Program-made: the position numbers and the translations under genes
Source: Rhodothermus marinus
Lineage (GTDB): Bacteria; Bacteroidota; Rhodothermia; Rhodothermales; Rhodothermaceae
Assembly (NCBI RefSeq): GCF_009936275.1
Contig: NZ_AP019797.1
Coordinates: 3,021,890 to 3,085,889 of the forward strand
Reading direction: 5' to 3'
DNA length: 64,000 nucleotides
In this document: one piece after another, positions 55,050 through 63,358 of the stretch
How positions within the stretch are numbered: position 1 is the stretch's first letter
Layout of the letters: each line of letters opens with the position of its first letter
Notes under the pieces: generated by a model
Told to the model about the DNA's origin: nothing
The model's input: the letters and a program-made list of their open reading frames with translations, nothing else
Database searches by the model: none

Positions 55050-56347
55050 AGCCCACGGCGCTCATCCTGCTGTCGGTGCTGCTCGTGGCCTGCGAGCGGC
55101 CGTTTGTGCCGGTGCGCACGCCGGAGATCGAGGTGGTAGCGCCGGATCTGTCGGAGGTGCAGACCGACTCGACGCTGACGCTTCAGGTGCGGGCCACGTC
55201 GTTTCGGGCCATTGCCCACGTGGAGGTCGAAGGACGGCCGCTTCGCTACGACAGCCTGCGCGACGTGTGGCAGGGCAGCGTACCCCTGCGCTACGGCCTG
55301 AACCGCCTGCGCATCACGGCCATAGACGAAAAAGGCGTGTCCGCCACCGACACGGCCTGGGCGCTGCGTCTGCAGGCTACGGTGCTACCGGGACCACCAC
55401 TCCCCGACGGCCGCGGCGGCGGCCGCCTGGTGCGCCTGCCCGACGGACGGCTGCTCTTTGCGGGCGGTGCCGAGGTGTGGACCGGCCCGGCCGGCCGCGA
55501 CCTGTTCGTCTGGGTGCCCGGTGCGCCCGCGTTCGAGCGTCTGCGTCCCGGCCTGAACGCTCCTCGCGCCGGCCACACGGCCACACTGCTGCCCGACGGC
55601 CGCGTGCTGCTGCTGGGCGGCAACACCCAGGGGCGTCCCGAGCTGGCCAACAACCTGCGCACCGACGCCGAACTGGTCGATCTGGCCGCCGAAACCCGCC
55701 GGCTGCTGCCCCTCGCGATCGGAGCCGCCCGTGCCTGGCACACGACGGCGCTCCGACAGTACGAGGGCCGACGCTTTCTGGAAGTGCTGGGCGGCTACCG
55801 GCGGCTGCGCGGCGATTCGCCCGAGCTGGGCGTGGCGGCCGACCTGATCACCTTCGAGTTCCGAGACGATTCGCTCGCGCTGCTGACGCCCGGCCTGGGC
55901 CTCTACATCACACCGCTGGCCGCACACGTCATGGTCCCGCTCGATGCAGCCGGCACACGCTTTCTGGTGGCCGGTGCGCTGGTAACGCCGGATTACGTCG
56001 AGACGCAAACGTTCCGGCTCGTGCTGGAACCGGCCGGCCGCGTCGATACGCTGTTTGTGCCCGCGCTGCCCGAGCCGCGCCAGTTTGCCGCCGCCGTCCC
56101 GCTTCGTCCCGGCGTCGTGGTGCTGCTGGGCGGCTATGCCGGACAGCTATCGCGAACCTACCCCTACCCGCTCCTGTACGTAGAGGAGGCCAACCGTTTC
56201 TTTCGCTTTCGGGCGTTGCTCCTGCAGCCCCGCTTCGACGCCGCTGCAACTTCGCTCGAAGATTTTCGAATACTGATAACAGGCGGCTTCGGCCCCGACG
56301 GGCAGGGGCTCGCCTGGACCGAAGTGGTGGCCTTTGCGCCGTTTTGA
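55046..56347 (+). CDS. Lipoprotein with kelch/galactose-oxidase-type β-propeller
   Basis: A 433-residue lipoprotein (lipobox LLVAC within the first 15 residues). An Ig-like N-terminal part (about 25-110) precedes kelch-like blades with [35 protein letters not shown] and [14 protein letters not shown]. It is probably an outer-membrane or surface protein of unknown binding role. It is translationally coupled to truA. Confidence 0.78.
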   Translation: MKPTALILLSVLLVACERPFVPVRTPEIEVVAPDLSEVQTDSTLTLQVRATSFRAIAHVEVEGRPLRYDSLRDVWQGSVPLRYGLNRLRITAIDEKGVSATDTAWALRLQATVLPGPPLPDGRGGGRLVRLPDGRLLFAGGAEVWTGPAGRDLFVWVPGAPAFERLRPGLNAPRAGHTATLLPDGRVLLLGGNTQGRPELANNLRTDAELVDLAAETRRLLPLAIGAARAWHTTALRQYEGRRFLEVLGGYRRLRGDSPELGVAADLITFEFRDDSLALLTPGLGLYITPLAAHVMVPLDAAGTRFLVAGALVTPDYVETQTFRLVLEPAGRVDTLFVPALPEPRQFAAAVPLRPGVVVLLGGYAGQLSRTYPYPLLYVEEANRFFRFRALLLQPRFDAAATSLEDFRILITGGFGPDGQGLAWTEVVAFAPF

Positions 56348-56362
56348 AAACCCGGACGTGCT

Positions 56363-56548
56363 ATGGATCTGCAGCAGATATTGCGTGCGTTGATCGTGGT
56401 CATCGTGTTGCTGGTGGCCGCCGTATTGCTGGGGGTGATCCTTCAGGTCGCCACCGCATTGCTGAAGTTCGCCCTAAAGGTGCTGCTCATCCTGATGGTG
56501 GTGCTGATCGTGCTGCGCTTTTTGGAAATGCTTCGCCGTCGGGCCTGA
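56363..56548 (+). CDS. Small hydrophobic protein
   Basis: A 61-residue protein that is nearly all one or two TM helices (IVVIVLLVAAVLLGVIL and ALKVLLILMVVLIVLRF) with an Arg-rich C-terminus. It sits 15 bases after the lipoprotein gene and 60 before arcA. No family is recognised. Confidence 0.6.
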   Translation: MDLQQILRALIVVIVLLVAAVLLGVILQVATALLKFALKVLLILMVVLIVLRFLEMLRRRA

Positions 56549-56608
56549 TCTTCAAAGCGCTTCCGACGTATCTTTGGCCGTCGGTTGTCTGATGCATCCG
56601 GAAACACC

Positions 56609-57871
56609 ATGTCCACGCCCGCTTCGGTCCCGACCGTTTCGTTTCGCTTTGCCGTTGCTTCGGAGATCGATCCGTTGCAGCAGGTGATTGTGCACACGCC
56701 CGGCGTCGAGCTGGAGCTGGTGACGCCCGAGCAGCGGCTGACGTTGCTTTTCGACGACATTCTGTTCGTGGAAGAAGCCCAGGCCGAGCATCGCCAGATG
56801 TGCGCGCTGTTCGAGAAGGTGGTCGGGCCGGAAGGCGCCGTGCTGCAGATCACCGACCTGCTGCGCACCGCGTTTGCGTCGGAGGAGGCCCGCGAGGCGT
56901 TCGTCGAGCAGCTCTGCCGGTTGCAGCCGGAGGCAAACCTGCAGGCCTTTGCCCGTGAGCTGGCCGCGCTGAGCCCGGACGAACTGCTGCACTTTGCGCT
57001 GACGGGCCAGAGTCCGCTGCCGCTCAACGCGTTTCCGCTGCCCAACCTGCTCTTCACGCGCGACCTGGCCGCCGTCGTGAACGACCACCTGATCGTCAGC
57101 CATCCGGCCACGGCCGCCCGCGCCCGCGAAAGCCTGATCCTGCGCGTCATTCTGGAACACCACCCGGGCTTTGCCGGACTGCGTGAGCGGATCATCTACC
57201 TGCCCGAAGGGGTCACGTTCGAGGGCGGCGACCTGCTGGTGGCCTCGCCCGAAGTGGTGCTGCTGGGGCATTCGGAGCGGACGTCGCTGGGCGGCGTGGC
57301 GCATGTGGCGCGGGCGCTCTTCAGCCGCACGTCGGTCCGGCACGTGCTCGTGGTGGACCTGCCCAAGCAGCGCGCTTCGATGCACCTCGACACCGTGTTC
57401 ACGTTCGTTTCGGCCAATGAGTGCGTCGTCTTCCCGCCCATTCTGCACCAGGAAGGCAACGTGCTGCACCTGATGGCGGGCGACACGCCCGAGCAGTTCG
57501 TCACCGAAATGCCGCCCGACCTGAAAACCGCGCTGGAGCGCCTGCTGGACCGACCGCTGACCTTCATCCCCTGCGGCGGCGACAATCCCGTCCACCAGAA
57601 GCGCGAGCAGTGGACCGACGGGGCCAACTTCTTCGCACTGGCGCCCGGCGTGGTGGTGGGCTACGAGCGCAACCACTACACCTTCGAAGAAATGCGGCGG
57701 CACGGCTACCGCGTCGTCACGGCCGAGAGCTTTCTGTCCTATTATGCGGAAAGCCCCTTCGTCCCCGGTACGGAAAAGCTGGCCATCAAGCTGGAAGGCA
57801 ACGAGCTGTCGCGCGGCCGCGGCGGCCCCCGCTGCATGACCTTACCGCTGGCCCGCCAGCCGCTAGGTTAA
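56609..57871 (+). CDS. arcA: Arginine deiminase
   Basis: A 420-residue guanidino-group hydrolase converting arginine to citrulline and ammonia. The active-site pieces are present: LLFTRDL, FEGGDLL, the His in SMHLDTVFT, and the nucleophilic Cys409 in GGPRCMTLPL. I chose the ATG at 56609; a TTG at 56585 is in frame. No carbamate kinase or ornithine transcarbamylase gene is adjacent, so the pathway is not complete here. The stop overlaps the convergent HEPN gene by 4 bases. Confidence 0.92.
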   Translation: MSTPASVPTVSFRFAVASEIDPLQQVIVHTPGVELELVTPEQRLTLLFDDILFVEEAQAEHRQMCALFEKVVGPEGAVLQITDLLRTAFASEEAREAFVEQLCRLQPEANLQAFARELAALSPDELLHFALTGQSPLPLNAFPLPNLLFTRDLAAVVNDHLIVSHPATAARARESLILRVILEHHPGFAGLRERIIYLPEGVTFEGGDLLVASPEVVLLGHSERTSLGGVAHVARALFSRTSVRHVLVVDLPKQRASMHLDTVFTFVSANECVVFPPILHQEGNVLHLMAGDTPEQFVTEMPPDLKTALERLLDRPLTFIPCGGDNPVHQKREQWTDGANFFALAPGVVVGYERNHYTFEEMRRHGYRVVTAESFLSYYAESPFVPGTEKLAIKLEGNELSRGRGGPRCMTLPLARQPLG

Positions 57872-58278
57872 GCGCAATGCCCCATTCGTTCTGAGAGAAA
57901 TCGCTCAACCCGGGTTACAAAATGCGACGCCCGTGCCACCACCTCGGCTACCTGCTCGTCGTCCAGGTTGACAAATTCTCTGTAGTCGCCGATCTGCCGA
58001 AATTCAAAAGCCTCGTGAAACCACTTGCTCATTTCGACGGGCAACAGACCTGTTTTCACAAAATGCCGATCAAACAGCGCAATGACGCCACTGTGTCTGG
58101 ACGTGCGAAGTCCTGCGTATATCATCAATGCCAGCGCCGCATAAAACATGGCATAGTACGCACGATTCACAATGCTCCAGTTATTTCCGCCCTGTTCCTG
58201 AAGCAGGTAGGCGTCCTGCAACGTGGCTTTCGCCTGCTCCAGGCGGTACCGGATCAGCGCTTCCTGAGCGTCTGTCAT
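57868..58278 (-). CDS. HEPN-domain protein
   Basis: A 136-residue helical protein of the HEPN type (IVNRAYYAMFYAALALMIYA, RHSGVIALFDRHFVKTG). HEPN proteins paired with nucleotidyltransferases act as RNase toxins or as substrates for nucleotidylation. Its ATG overlaps the stop of the upstream nucleotidyltransferase gene. Confidence 0.85.
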   Translation of the reverse strand: MTDAQEALIRYRLEQAKATLQDAYLLQEQGGNNWSIVNRAYYAMFYAALALMIYAGLRTSRHSGVIALFDRHFVKTGLLPVEMSKWFHEAFEFRQIGDYREFVNLDDEQVAEVVARASHFVTRVERFLSERMGHCA

Positions 58279-58595
58279 ACAGAAATGCCTTCGGCTTGAG
58301 CGACCTGAAGGAGTGGCGAAGCCGCCAAGATGTCTTTTTCTGCAGCAGCTACTGGAATAACCGAGAGCACCTTCCCTGCTTTAAAACCGATCTCCCAGGC
58401 GGTATCAAGCAACAATCGCCATGTGTTGCGATCCAGCTCCGGGACAAACGCTATCAGGTCGATGTCAGAAGTCTCTTCCGCTTCGCCTCGCGCGTGGGAG
58501 CCGATCAATACCACTTCCACCGAAGCGTGCAATCGGCTTTCCAGCTGCGTTCGAAACGCACGGGCCAGTTCAAGAATTTCTGGCAAAGCGCTCAT
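58275..58595 (-). CDS. MNT-type minimal nucleotidyltransferase
   Basis: A 106-residue nucleotidyltransferase with GSHARGEAEETSDIDLIAF, the GS...DxD signature of polβ-like minimal transferases. It forms a two-gene module with the overlapping HEPN gene and probably acts as its antitoxin by AMPylation or NMPylation. Confidence 0.85.
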   Translation of the reverse strand: MSALPEILELARAFRTQLESRLHASVEVVLIGSHARGEAEETSDIDLIAFVPELDRNTWRLLLDTAWEIGFKAGKVLSVIPVAAAEKDILAASPLLQVAQAEGISV

Positions 58596-58661
58596 AGCGC
58601 GGAATTTTTACCTCGAATGTCCTGTAGAGGAAATACCCTGCACCATGCTGCGAAGTTCACG

Positions 58662-58696
58662 ATGAGCTTACATCGCCTGCTGGAAGGGCATCGGCG
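58662..58696 (+). repeat. Orphan copy of the first 35 bp of tadA
   Basis: 35 bases identical to the start of tadA at 59495-59529. The copy reads MSLHRLLEGHRR and then stops after one more codon. The RHH/PIN cassette lies between the two copies. Confidence 0.93.
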
Positions 58697-58699
58697 GCG

Positions 58700-59133
58700 T
58701 TAGAGCTGCTCCAGATCGAAAGTCGCGTCCAGAGGATTCAGGAAGGTCACGCCTTCGACAGTGCGCCCGGGCGAGAAATCTTCGCTCAAGACAACTGGAA
58801 TCTGGTTGAGCCGGGCAACCGCCCAGATCTGCGCATCATAAAAAGCAAACCGGTGGTCTCACACGCCACGAATTGCCTCCAGTACCACCGGTCCTGTAAC
58901 GGGGAGTACAGGAAACGTCAGTAGATACAATTCGACGTGTCGCAACAGCTCGTCCGGCGCAACCGGTGGTTCAAATTTGCGAAGCGCCACACTCGAAAAT
59001 TCGGAAAGAGCCTGCACCGGAATAGCCGCCGAAGGCCTCTTCTTAGAATTTCCTGCGCCCGCGCCTGTCGATAAGCCTCCGAGCCATCGATGGCATACAG
59101 CAAAATGTTGGTGTCCAGGACATACCGGAGCAT
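58700..59133 (-). pseudogene. Decayed PIN-domain toxin (VapC-like)
   Basis: The PIN start is clear (MLRYVLDTNILLYAIDG at 59133), but the frame shifts near 59040 (AQEILRR to RPSAAIPVQALSEF) and an in-frame TGA interrupts LEAIRGV-stop-DHRFAFYDAQIWAVARLN at about 58859. The C-terminal part (VEGVTFLNPLDATFDLEQL) is still readable to the TAA at 58700. The 434-bp length is not a multiple of three. It is probably inactive unless sequencing errors are involved. Confidence 0.85.
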
Positions 59134-59154
59134 CTTCCTGGAACATCGATTTGA

Positions 59155-59430
59155 TCAATCAAAAAGTTGACGGGCTTCTCGCTCCTGATAACACGCCGCC
59201 CGATCGAAACGAAAGCCGGCCGGCAGCTGATGGTGTGCCCCCAGTTGCCGACAGTTTTCCAGCAGACGTTCGACGGCCTCACTCTGCCCACGCCATGGAA
59301 GCGAGAACCGGGCCAGCGCTGCTTCCAGCGCCCTCCGAACCACCTCCGACGCGGAGACGCCCTGTTGCCGCGCCAGCTGCCTGATTGCCTGATCCTGCTC
59401 GGTGGTGATATAAAACTGTTTACGAATCAT
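59155..59430 (-). CDS. RHH/CopG-type antitoxin, apparently intact
   Basis: A 91-residue protein starting IRKQFYITTEQDQAIRQLAR (ribbon-helix-helix strand and first helix) with GVSASEVVRRALEAAL as the second helix. It precedes the broken PIN gene by 21 bases. It keeps an open frame although its toxin has decayed. Confidence 0.83.
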   Translation of the reverse strand: MIRKQFYITTEQDQAIRQLARQQGVSASEVVRRALEAALARFSLPWRGQSEAVERLLENCRQLGAHHQLPAGFRFDRAACYQEREARQLFD

Positions 59431-59494
59431 CGTAAATTGCGACGCTGATGGACCACTTTCCCTGAGACGGTATTCATCTGGAGCAGTTCCTTAC

Positions 59495-59529
59495 ATGAGC
59501 TTACATCGCCTGCTGGAAGGGCATCGGCG
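59495..59529 (+). repeat. 35-bp repeat, functional copy at the tadA start
   Basis: Second copy of 58662-58696, continuous here with the complete tadA frame. Confidence 0.93.
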
Positions 59530-59971
59530 CTGGATGGAAGCAGCGCTGCGTGAAGCCGAACAGGCCTTCGAGGAAGGTGAAGTCCCCGTGGGCGCCGTCG
59601 TCGTCAAAGACGACCGGATCGTCGGACGCGGCCACAACCGCGTCGAGCAGCTCAAAGACCCCACCGCCCATGCCGAAATGCTGGCCATCACGGCCGCCTG
59701 CGCCACGCTGGACACCAAGTACCTGCGCGGCTGCACGCTCTATGTGACGCTCGAGCCCTGTCCGATGTGCGCCGGGGCCATCGTCTGGGCCAGACTGGAC
59801 CGCGTCGTCTTCGGCGCCTTCGACGAAAAGGCCGGCGCGGCCTCCACGCTCTACAACATCCTGCAGGACCCGCGCCTGAACCACCGCGTGGAGGTCATCT
59901 CCGGCGTGGAAGCCGAACGGGCGGCGGCGCTGCTGCAGCGCTTCTTCTGCGAGCGCCGCGCCGAGGACTGA
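59495..59971 (+). CDS. tadA: tRNA adenosine(34) deaminase TadA
   Basis: A 158-residue deaminase that makes inosine at the tRNA wobble position. It has the zinc/proton-shuttle motif AHAEMLAI and the zinc cysteines in PCPMCAGAI. It has a GGAGCAG ribosome site 7-13 bases upstream of the ATG. The upstream sequence is now cassette-derived, so the original promoter may lie beyond the cassette at 58600-58660. Confidence 0.94.
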   Translation: MSLHRLLEGHRRWMEAALREAEQAFEEGEVPVGAVVVKDDRIVGRGHNRVEQLKDPTAHAEMLAITAACATLDTKYLRGCTLYVTLEPCPMCAGAIVWARLDRVVFGAFDEKAGAASTLYNILQDPRLNHRVEVISGVEAERAAALLQRFFCERRAED

Positions 59972-60073
59972 TACTTTTCCAACACTTCATGTCCGGCGCC
60001 GAAACCCGACCGGCCGGTTCCGGTACAGCCTGCAAGCCTGGCGCTTCCGCGTTCAAAAACGTCAAAAACAACC

Positions 60074-61081
60074 ATGTGGGATGTCGTCATCATCGGAGCC
60101 GGTCCCATCGGGCTTGCCTGCGGCATCGAAGCCAAGCGGCGTGGCCTCGAAGCGCTCCTTATTGAAAAGGGCGCGCTGGTGAATTCGTTTCTGGGCTATC
60201 CGACGAACATGGAGTTCTTCTCGACGCCCGACCTGATGGAAATCGGCGGGCATCCCTTTCCCACGCGCGGCTACAAACCCACCCGTGAAGAGGCCATCGA
60301 GTACTACCGGCGCGTGGCCGCCGCCGAACAGCTTCGCCTCCGGCTCTACGAGCGCGTGCTCCGCGTGGACGGCGAGGACGAAAACTTCACGGTGGTGACC
60401 GAAAAGGGCGCCTACCGGACCCGCAAGGTGGTGGTGGCCACCGGCTTTTTCGATATCCCCAACCGACTGAACGTGCCGGGCGAAGACCTGCCCAAGGTCA
60501 TTCACTACTACAAAGAGCCGTTTCCCTACATCGGCCAGAAGGTGGCGGTGATCGGCGGACGCAACTCGGCGGCCAAGGCGGCCCTGGACTGCTACCGGCA
60601 CGGCGCCGAGGTGACGCTCATCCACCGGGGACCGGCGCTTTCGGACAAGATCAAGTACTGGATCCGCCCGGACATCGAAAACCGCATCCGCGAGGGGAGC
60701 ATCCGGGCGTTTTTTAATTCGCGGGTACTGGAAATCCGTCCGGACAGCCTGCTGATCGAAACGCCTGACGGTCGGCTCGAGCTGGAGAACAACTGGGTCC
60801 TGGCCATGACCGGCTACCGGCCCGACCTGGAGTTTCTGGAGCAGCTCGGCGTCCGGCTCGGTGACGATCCGGCCCGCACGCCCTGCTACGACCCCGAGAC
60901 GTTCGAAACGAACCGGCCGGGGCTTTATCTGGCGGGCACGGTCTGCGGCGGATTGAACACGAGCCGCTGGTTCATCGAAAACGGCCGGCTGCACGCCCCG
61001 CGCATCATGGAGCACATCGCCACGGGCCGCGTGGCCGAAGCACCCGCCCTCGACGGCCAGCACTGGAAAACGGCGGAATAA
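60074..61081 (+). CDS. ypdA: YpdA-family FAD/NADPH disulfide reductase (bacillithiol-type)
   Basis: A 335-residue flavoprotein with GAGPIGLACG (FAD site, residues 8-17), FHYYKEPFPY-type HYYKEPFPYIGQKVAVIGG with GGRNSAAKAAL (NADPH site), and a C-terminal LAGTVCGGLNTSRWFIENG. The family reduces bacillithiol disulfide. The Cys reported as active in S. aureus YpdA (GGGPCG) is Ile here, with a different Cys three residues on. Confidence 0.85.
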   Translation: MWDVVIIGAGPIGLACGIEAKRRGLEALLIEKGALVNSFLGYPTNMEFFSTPDLMEIGGHPFPTRGYKPTREEAIEYYRRVAAAEQLRLRLYERVLRVDGEDENFTVVTEKGAYRTRKVVVATGFFDIPNRLNVPGEDLPKVIHYYKEPFPYIGQKVAVIGGRNSAAKAALDCYRHGAEVTLIHRGPALSDKIKYWIRPDIENRIREGSIRAFFNSRVLEIRPDSLLIETPDGRLELENNWVLAMTGYRPDLEFLEQLGVRLGDDPARTPCYDPETFETNRPGLYLAGTVCGGLNTSRWFIENGRLHAPRIMEHIATGRVAEAPALDGQHWKTAE

Positions 61082-61145
61082 GCCGAAACCTTGCGGTTTG
61101 CTCGACGTGCCTTCTGGAAAAAGCTATCGGCATTAAGGGCATACC

Positions 61146-61487
61146 ATGCCTCGGCTGCAGCGCCGTGTTGAAATCATCCAGCAACTTCACCGCCTTCTAC
61201 CCGAACTGCAGGAGAAATTCGGGGTGGAGCGGCTGGCGCTGTACGGATCGTTCGCCCGCGATCAGGCTTCTGAAGCAAGTGATGTGGACCTGATCGTGCA
61301 CCTGAATCGACCGCTGGGGCTGGACTTCATCCGCCTGATCGACTTTCTCGAGGCCCATCTTGGACGGCCGGTGGATCTGGCCACTTACGAAACCCTGCAG
61401 CGCAATCTACAACAGCCTCATACAGCCCGAATCGCTCGGCGCATTCTTCGTTCGCTTCAATATGTCTCGGCGTCGCAGGGACATTGA
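61146..61487 (+). CDS. mntA: MntA-type nucleotidyltransferase antitoxin
   Basis: A 113-residue minimal nucleotidyltransferase with exact GSX10DXD spacing (GSFARDQASEASDVDLIV). In the type VII system MntA adds AMP residues to HepT to silence it. It overlaps the hepT gene by 26 bases. Confidence 0.87.
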   Translation: MPRLQRRVEIIQQLHRLLPELQEKFGVERLALYGSFARDQASEASDVDLIVHLNRPLGLDFIRLIDFLEAHLGRPVDLATYETLQRNLQQPHTARIARRILRSLQYVSASQGH

Positions 61488-61812
61488 CTGCTTGCGAGAC
61501 ATTTATGAGAGCCTCCGGCGTATTCAACACTTTGCCGAAGGTCTCACGTTTGAAGCTTTTCTGGAGGATATCAAAACCCAGGATGCCATTCTGCGCAACT
61601 TCGAAGTGATTGGAGAAGCGACCAAACAGCTCTCCGAAACCTTAAGGACTCATTACGCGCAGTTTCCCTGGCGCGAACTGGCCCGCATGCGTGACAAACT
61701 GATCCACCACTACTTTGGGGTCAGCTATGAGATCGTCTGGCAAGTCGTGCAAGAGGTTCCACAGCTGCTGGTCGAAATTGAGCGAATCCTTCGCGACTTC
61801 GAACGGTCATGA
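61462..61812 (+). CDS. hepT: HepT-like HEPN toxin (DUF86)
   Basis: A 116-residue helical protein with the HEPN RNase motif RX4HXY (RDKLIHHY), the tyrosine of which is the usual AMPylation site. FEVIGEATKQLSETL and VWQVVQEVPQLL are typical DUF86. I chose the ATG at 61462; the frame is open further upstream inside mntA. It overlaps the convergent engB by 6 bases. Confidence 0.88.
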   Translation: MSRRRRDIDCLRDIYESLRRIQHFAEGLTFEAFLEDIKTQDAILRNFEVIGEATKQLSETLRTHYAQFPWRELARMRDKLIHHYFGVSYEIVWQVVQEVPQLLVEIERILRDFERS

Positions 61813-62403
61813 TTTCCCCAGCGACACCTGTTCGATCCAGCGCCACAGTTCGCGCAGGCCGAGGCCAGTGTGCGCCGAGGTGGGGATGATCGGCACTTCC
61901 ATGGCGCGGGCCTGCAAGGCCCGTTCGGCTTCCCGGACGGCCTGCGCGCGCCGGTTGCCCGATACCTTGTCGGCCTTCGTGAGCGCGATCAGGTAGGGGA
62001 CGTGCTGGCCGCGCATCAGGTCCATCATGGCCTCGTCGAGCGGCGTAGGCGGATGGCGGCTGTCGATCAGGTGCACCACGAGCGCCAGCGTGGGCCGCTC
62101 CTGCAGGTAGCGGGTGATGAGCCGTCCCCACAGCCGACGCTCCTGTTGCGAGGTGCGTGCATAGCCGTAGCCGGGCAGGTCCACGAAGTAGAGCTGCTCG
62201 TTGACCCGGTAGAAATTGAGCTGGCGCGTCTTGCCGGGCGTGCTGCTGGTGCGGGCGAGTCCGGGCGCCCGAAGCAGCGCGTTCAGCAGCGAGCTTTTGC
62301 CGACGTTGGAGCGTCCGGCAAACGCCACTTCGGGCAGCCCGTCGTCGGGCAGCTCCTCCCACCGCGTCACGCTCCGGAAGAAACGTGCCGCCGGCTTTTT
62401 CAT
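61807..62403 (-). CDS. engB: Ribosome biogenesis GTPase YsxC/EngB
   Basis: A 198-residue GTPase: G1 GRSNVGKSS, TPGKTRQLN, G3 DLPGYGYA, G4 TKADKV and a G5-type SAHTG. It is needed for 50S assembly in bacteria where tested. I chose the ATG at 62403, 13 bases after sucD, giving the normal N-terminus. Confidence 0.93.
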   Translation of the reverse strand: MKKPAARFFRSVTRWEELPDDGLPEVAFAGRSNVGKSSLLNALLRAPGLARTSSTPGKTRQLNFYRVNEQLYFVDLPGYGYARTSQQERRLWGRLITRYLQERPTLALVVHLIDSRHPPTPLDEAMMDLMRGQHVPYLIALTKADKVSGNRRAQAVREAERALQARAMEVPIIPTSAHTGLGLRELWRWIEQVSLGKS

Positions 62404-62416
62404 GCGGGTTCGGGTT

Positions 62417-63295
62417 TCAGGCCAGTGCGCCCAGGTGTTCGCGTACGGTCTCGCCGATGAGCGCCGGGTTGCGAATGACCACGGCACCGGCTGCCTCCAG
62501 CGCCTTGAACTTCTCCTCGGCCGTGCCCTTGCCGCCCGCGATGATGGCTCCGGCGTGGCCCATGCGGCGTCCCGGCGGGGCCGTCGCGCCGGCAATGAAC
62601 GCGAAGACAGGTTTGGTCATGTGCTCCTTGATGAAGGCGGCCGCCTCTTCTTCGGCCGTACCGCCGATTTCACCGATGAGCACGACCGCTTCCGTCTCCG
62701 GATCGTCCTGGAACAGCCGGAGCACGTCCGTAAAGCGCAACCCGATGATCGGATCGCCGCCAATGCCCACGGCCGTGCTCTGGCCCAGTCCCAGCCGCGT
62801 GAGCTGATCGACCGCCTCGTAGGTGAGCGTGCCGGAGCGCGACACGACGCCGATCGTCCCTTCTTTGAAAATCATGCCCGGCATGATGCCCACCTTGGCC
62901 TGTCCGGGCGTGATCACACCGGGGCAGTTCGGGCCGATCAGCTTGACCCCTTTCTGTTTCACGTAGTGATAAACCGGAATCATGTCGCGCACCGGAATCC
63001 CCTCGGTGATGCAGACGATCACCTCGATCCCGGCGTCGGCCGCCTCCAGAATGGCGTCGGCCGCAAAGGCGGGCGGCACGAAGATAATCGACGTGTTGGC
63101 TCCCTCTTTCTCGACCGCCTCGACCACCGTGTTGAAGACGGGACGATCCAGGTGCTTCTGACCGCCTTTGCCCGGCGTAACGCCGGCCACCACGTTCGTC
63201 CCGTACTCGATCATCTGCTGCGTGTGGAAGGTGCCCTCTTTCCCGGTGATGCCCTGCACCACCAGACGCGTGTTGCGATCGACCAGAATGCTCAT
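62417..63295 (-). CDS. sucD: Succinyl-CoA synthetase α subunit
   Basis: A 292-residue subunit with the CoA-binding Rossmann part ([15 protein letters not shown]) and the phosphorylated His in [12 protein letters not shown]. It forms the TCA-cycle enzyme with SucC, whose gene is not in this window. [20 protein letters not shown] is diagnostic. Confidence 0.95.
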   Translation of the reverse strand: MSILVDRNTRLVVQGITGKEGTFHTQQMIEYGTNVVAGVTPGKGGQKHLDRPVFNTVVEAVEKEGANTSIIFVPPAFAADAILEAADAGIEVIVCITEGIPVRDMIPVYHYVKQKGVKLIGPNCPGVITPGQAKVGIMPGMIFKEGTIGVVSRSGTLTYEAVDQLTRLGLGQSTAVGIGGDPIIGLRFTDVLRLFQDDPETEAVVLIGEIGGTAEEEAAAFIKEHMTKPVFAFIAGATAPPGRRMGHAGAIIAGGKGTAEEKFKALEAAGAVVIRNPALIGETVREHLGALA

Positions 63296-63358
63296 GGGTC
63301 CTGTTCCGGCTTGTGAAAACGGGTTGGTTTCTGAAAGATAGAAAGCAGGTGCGCGTTT

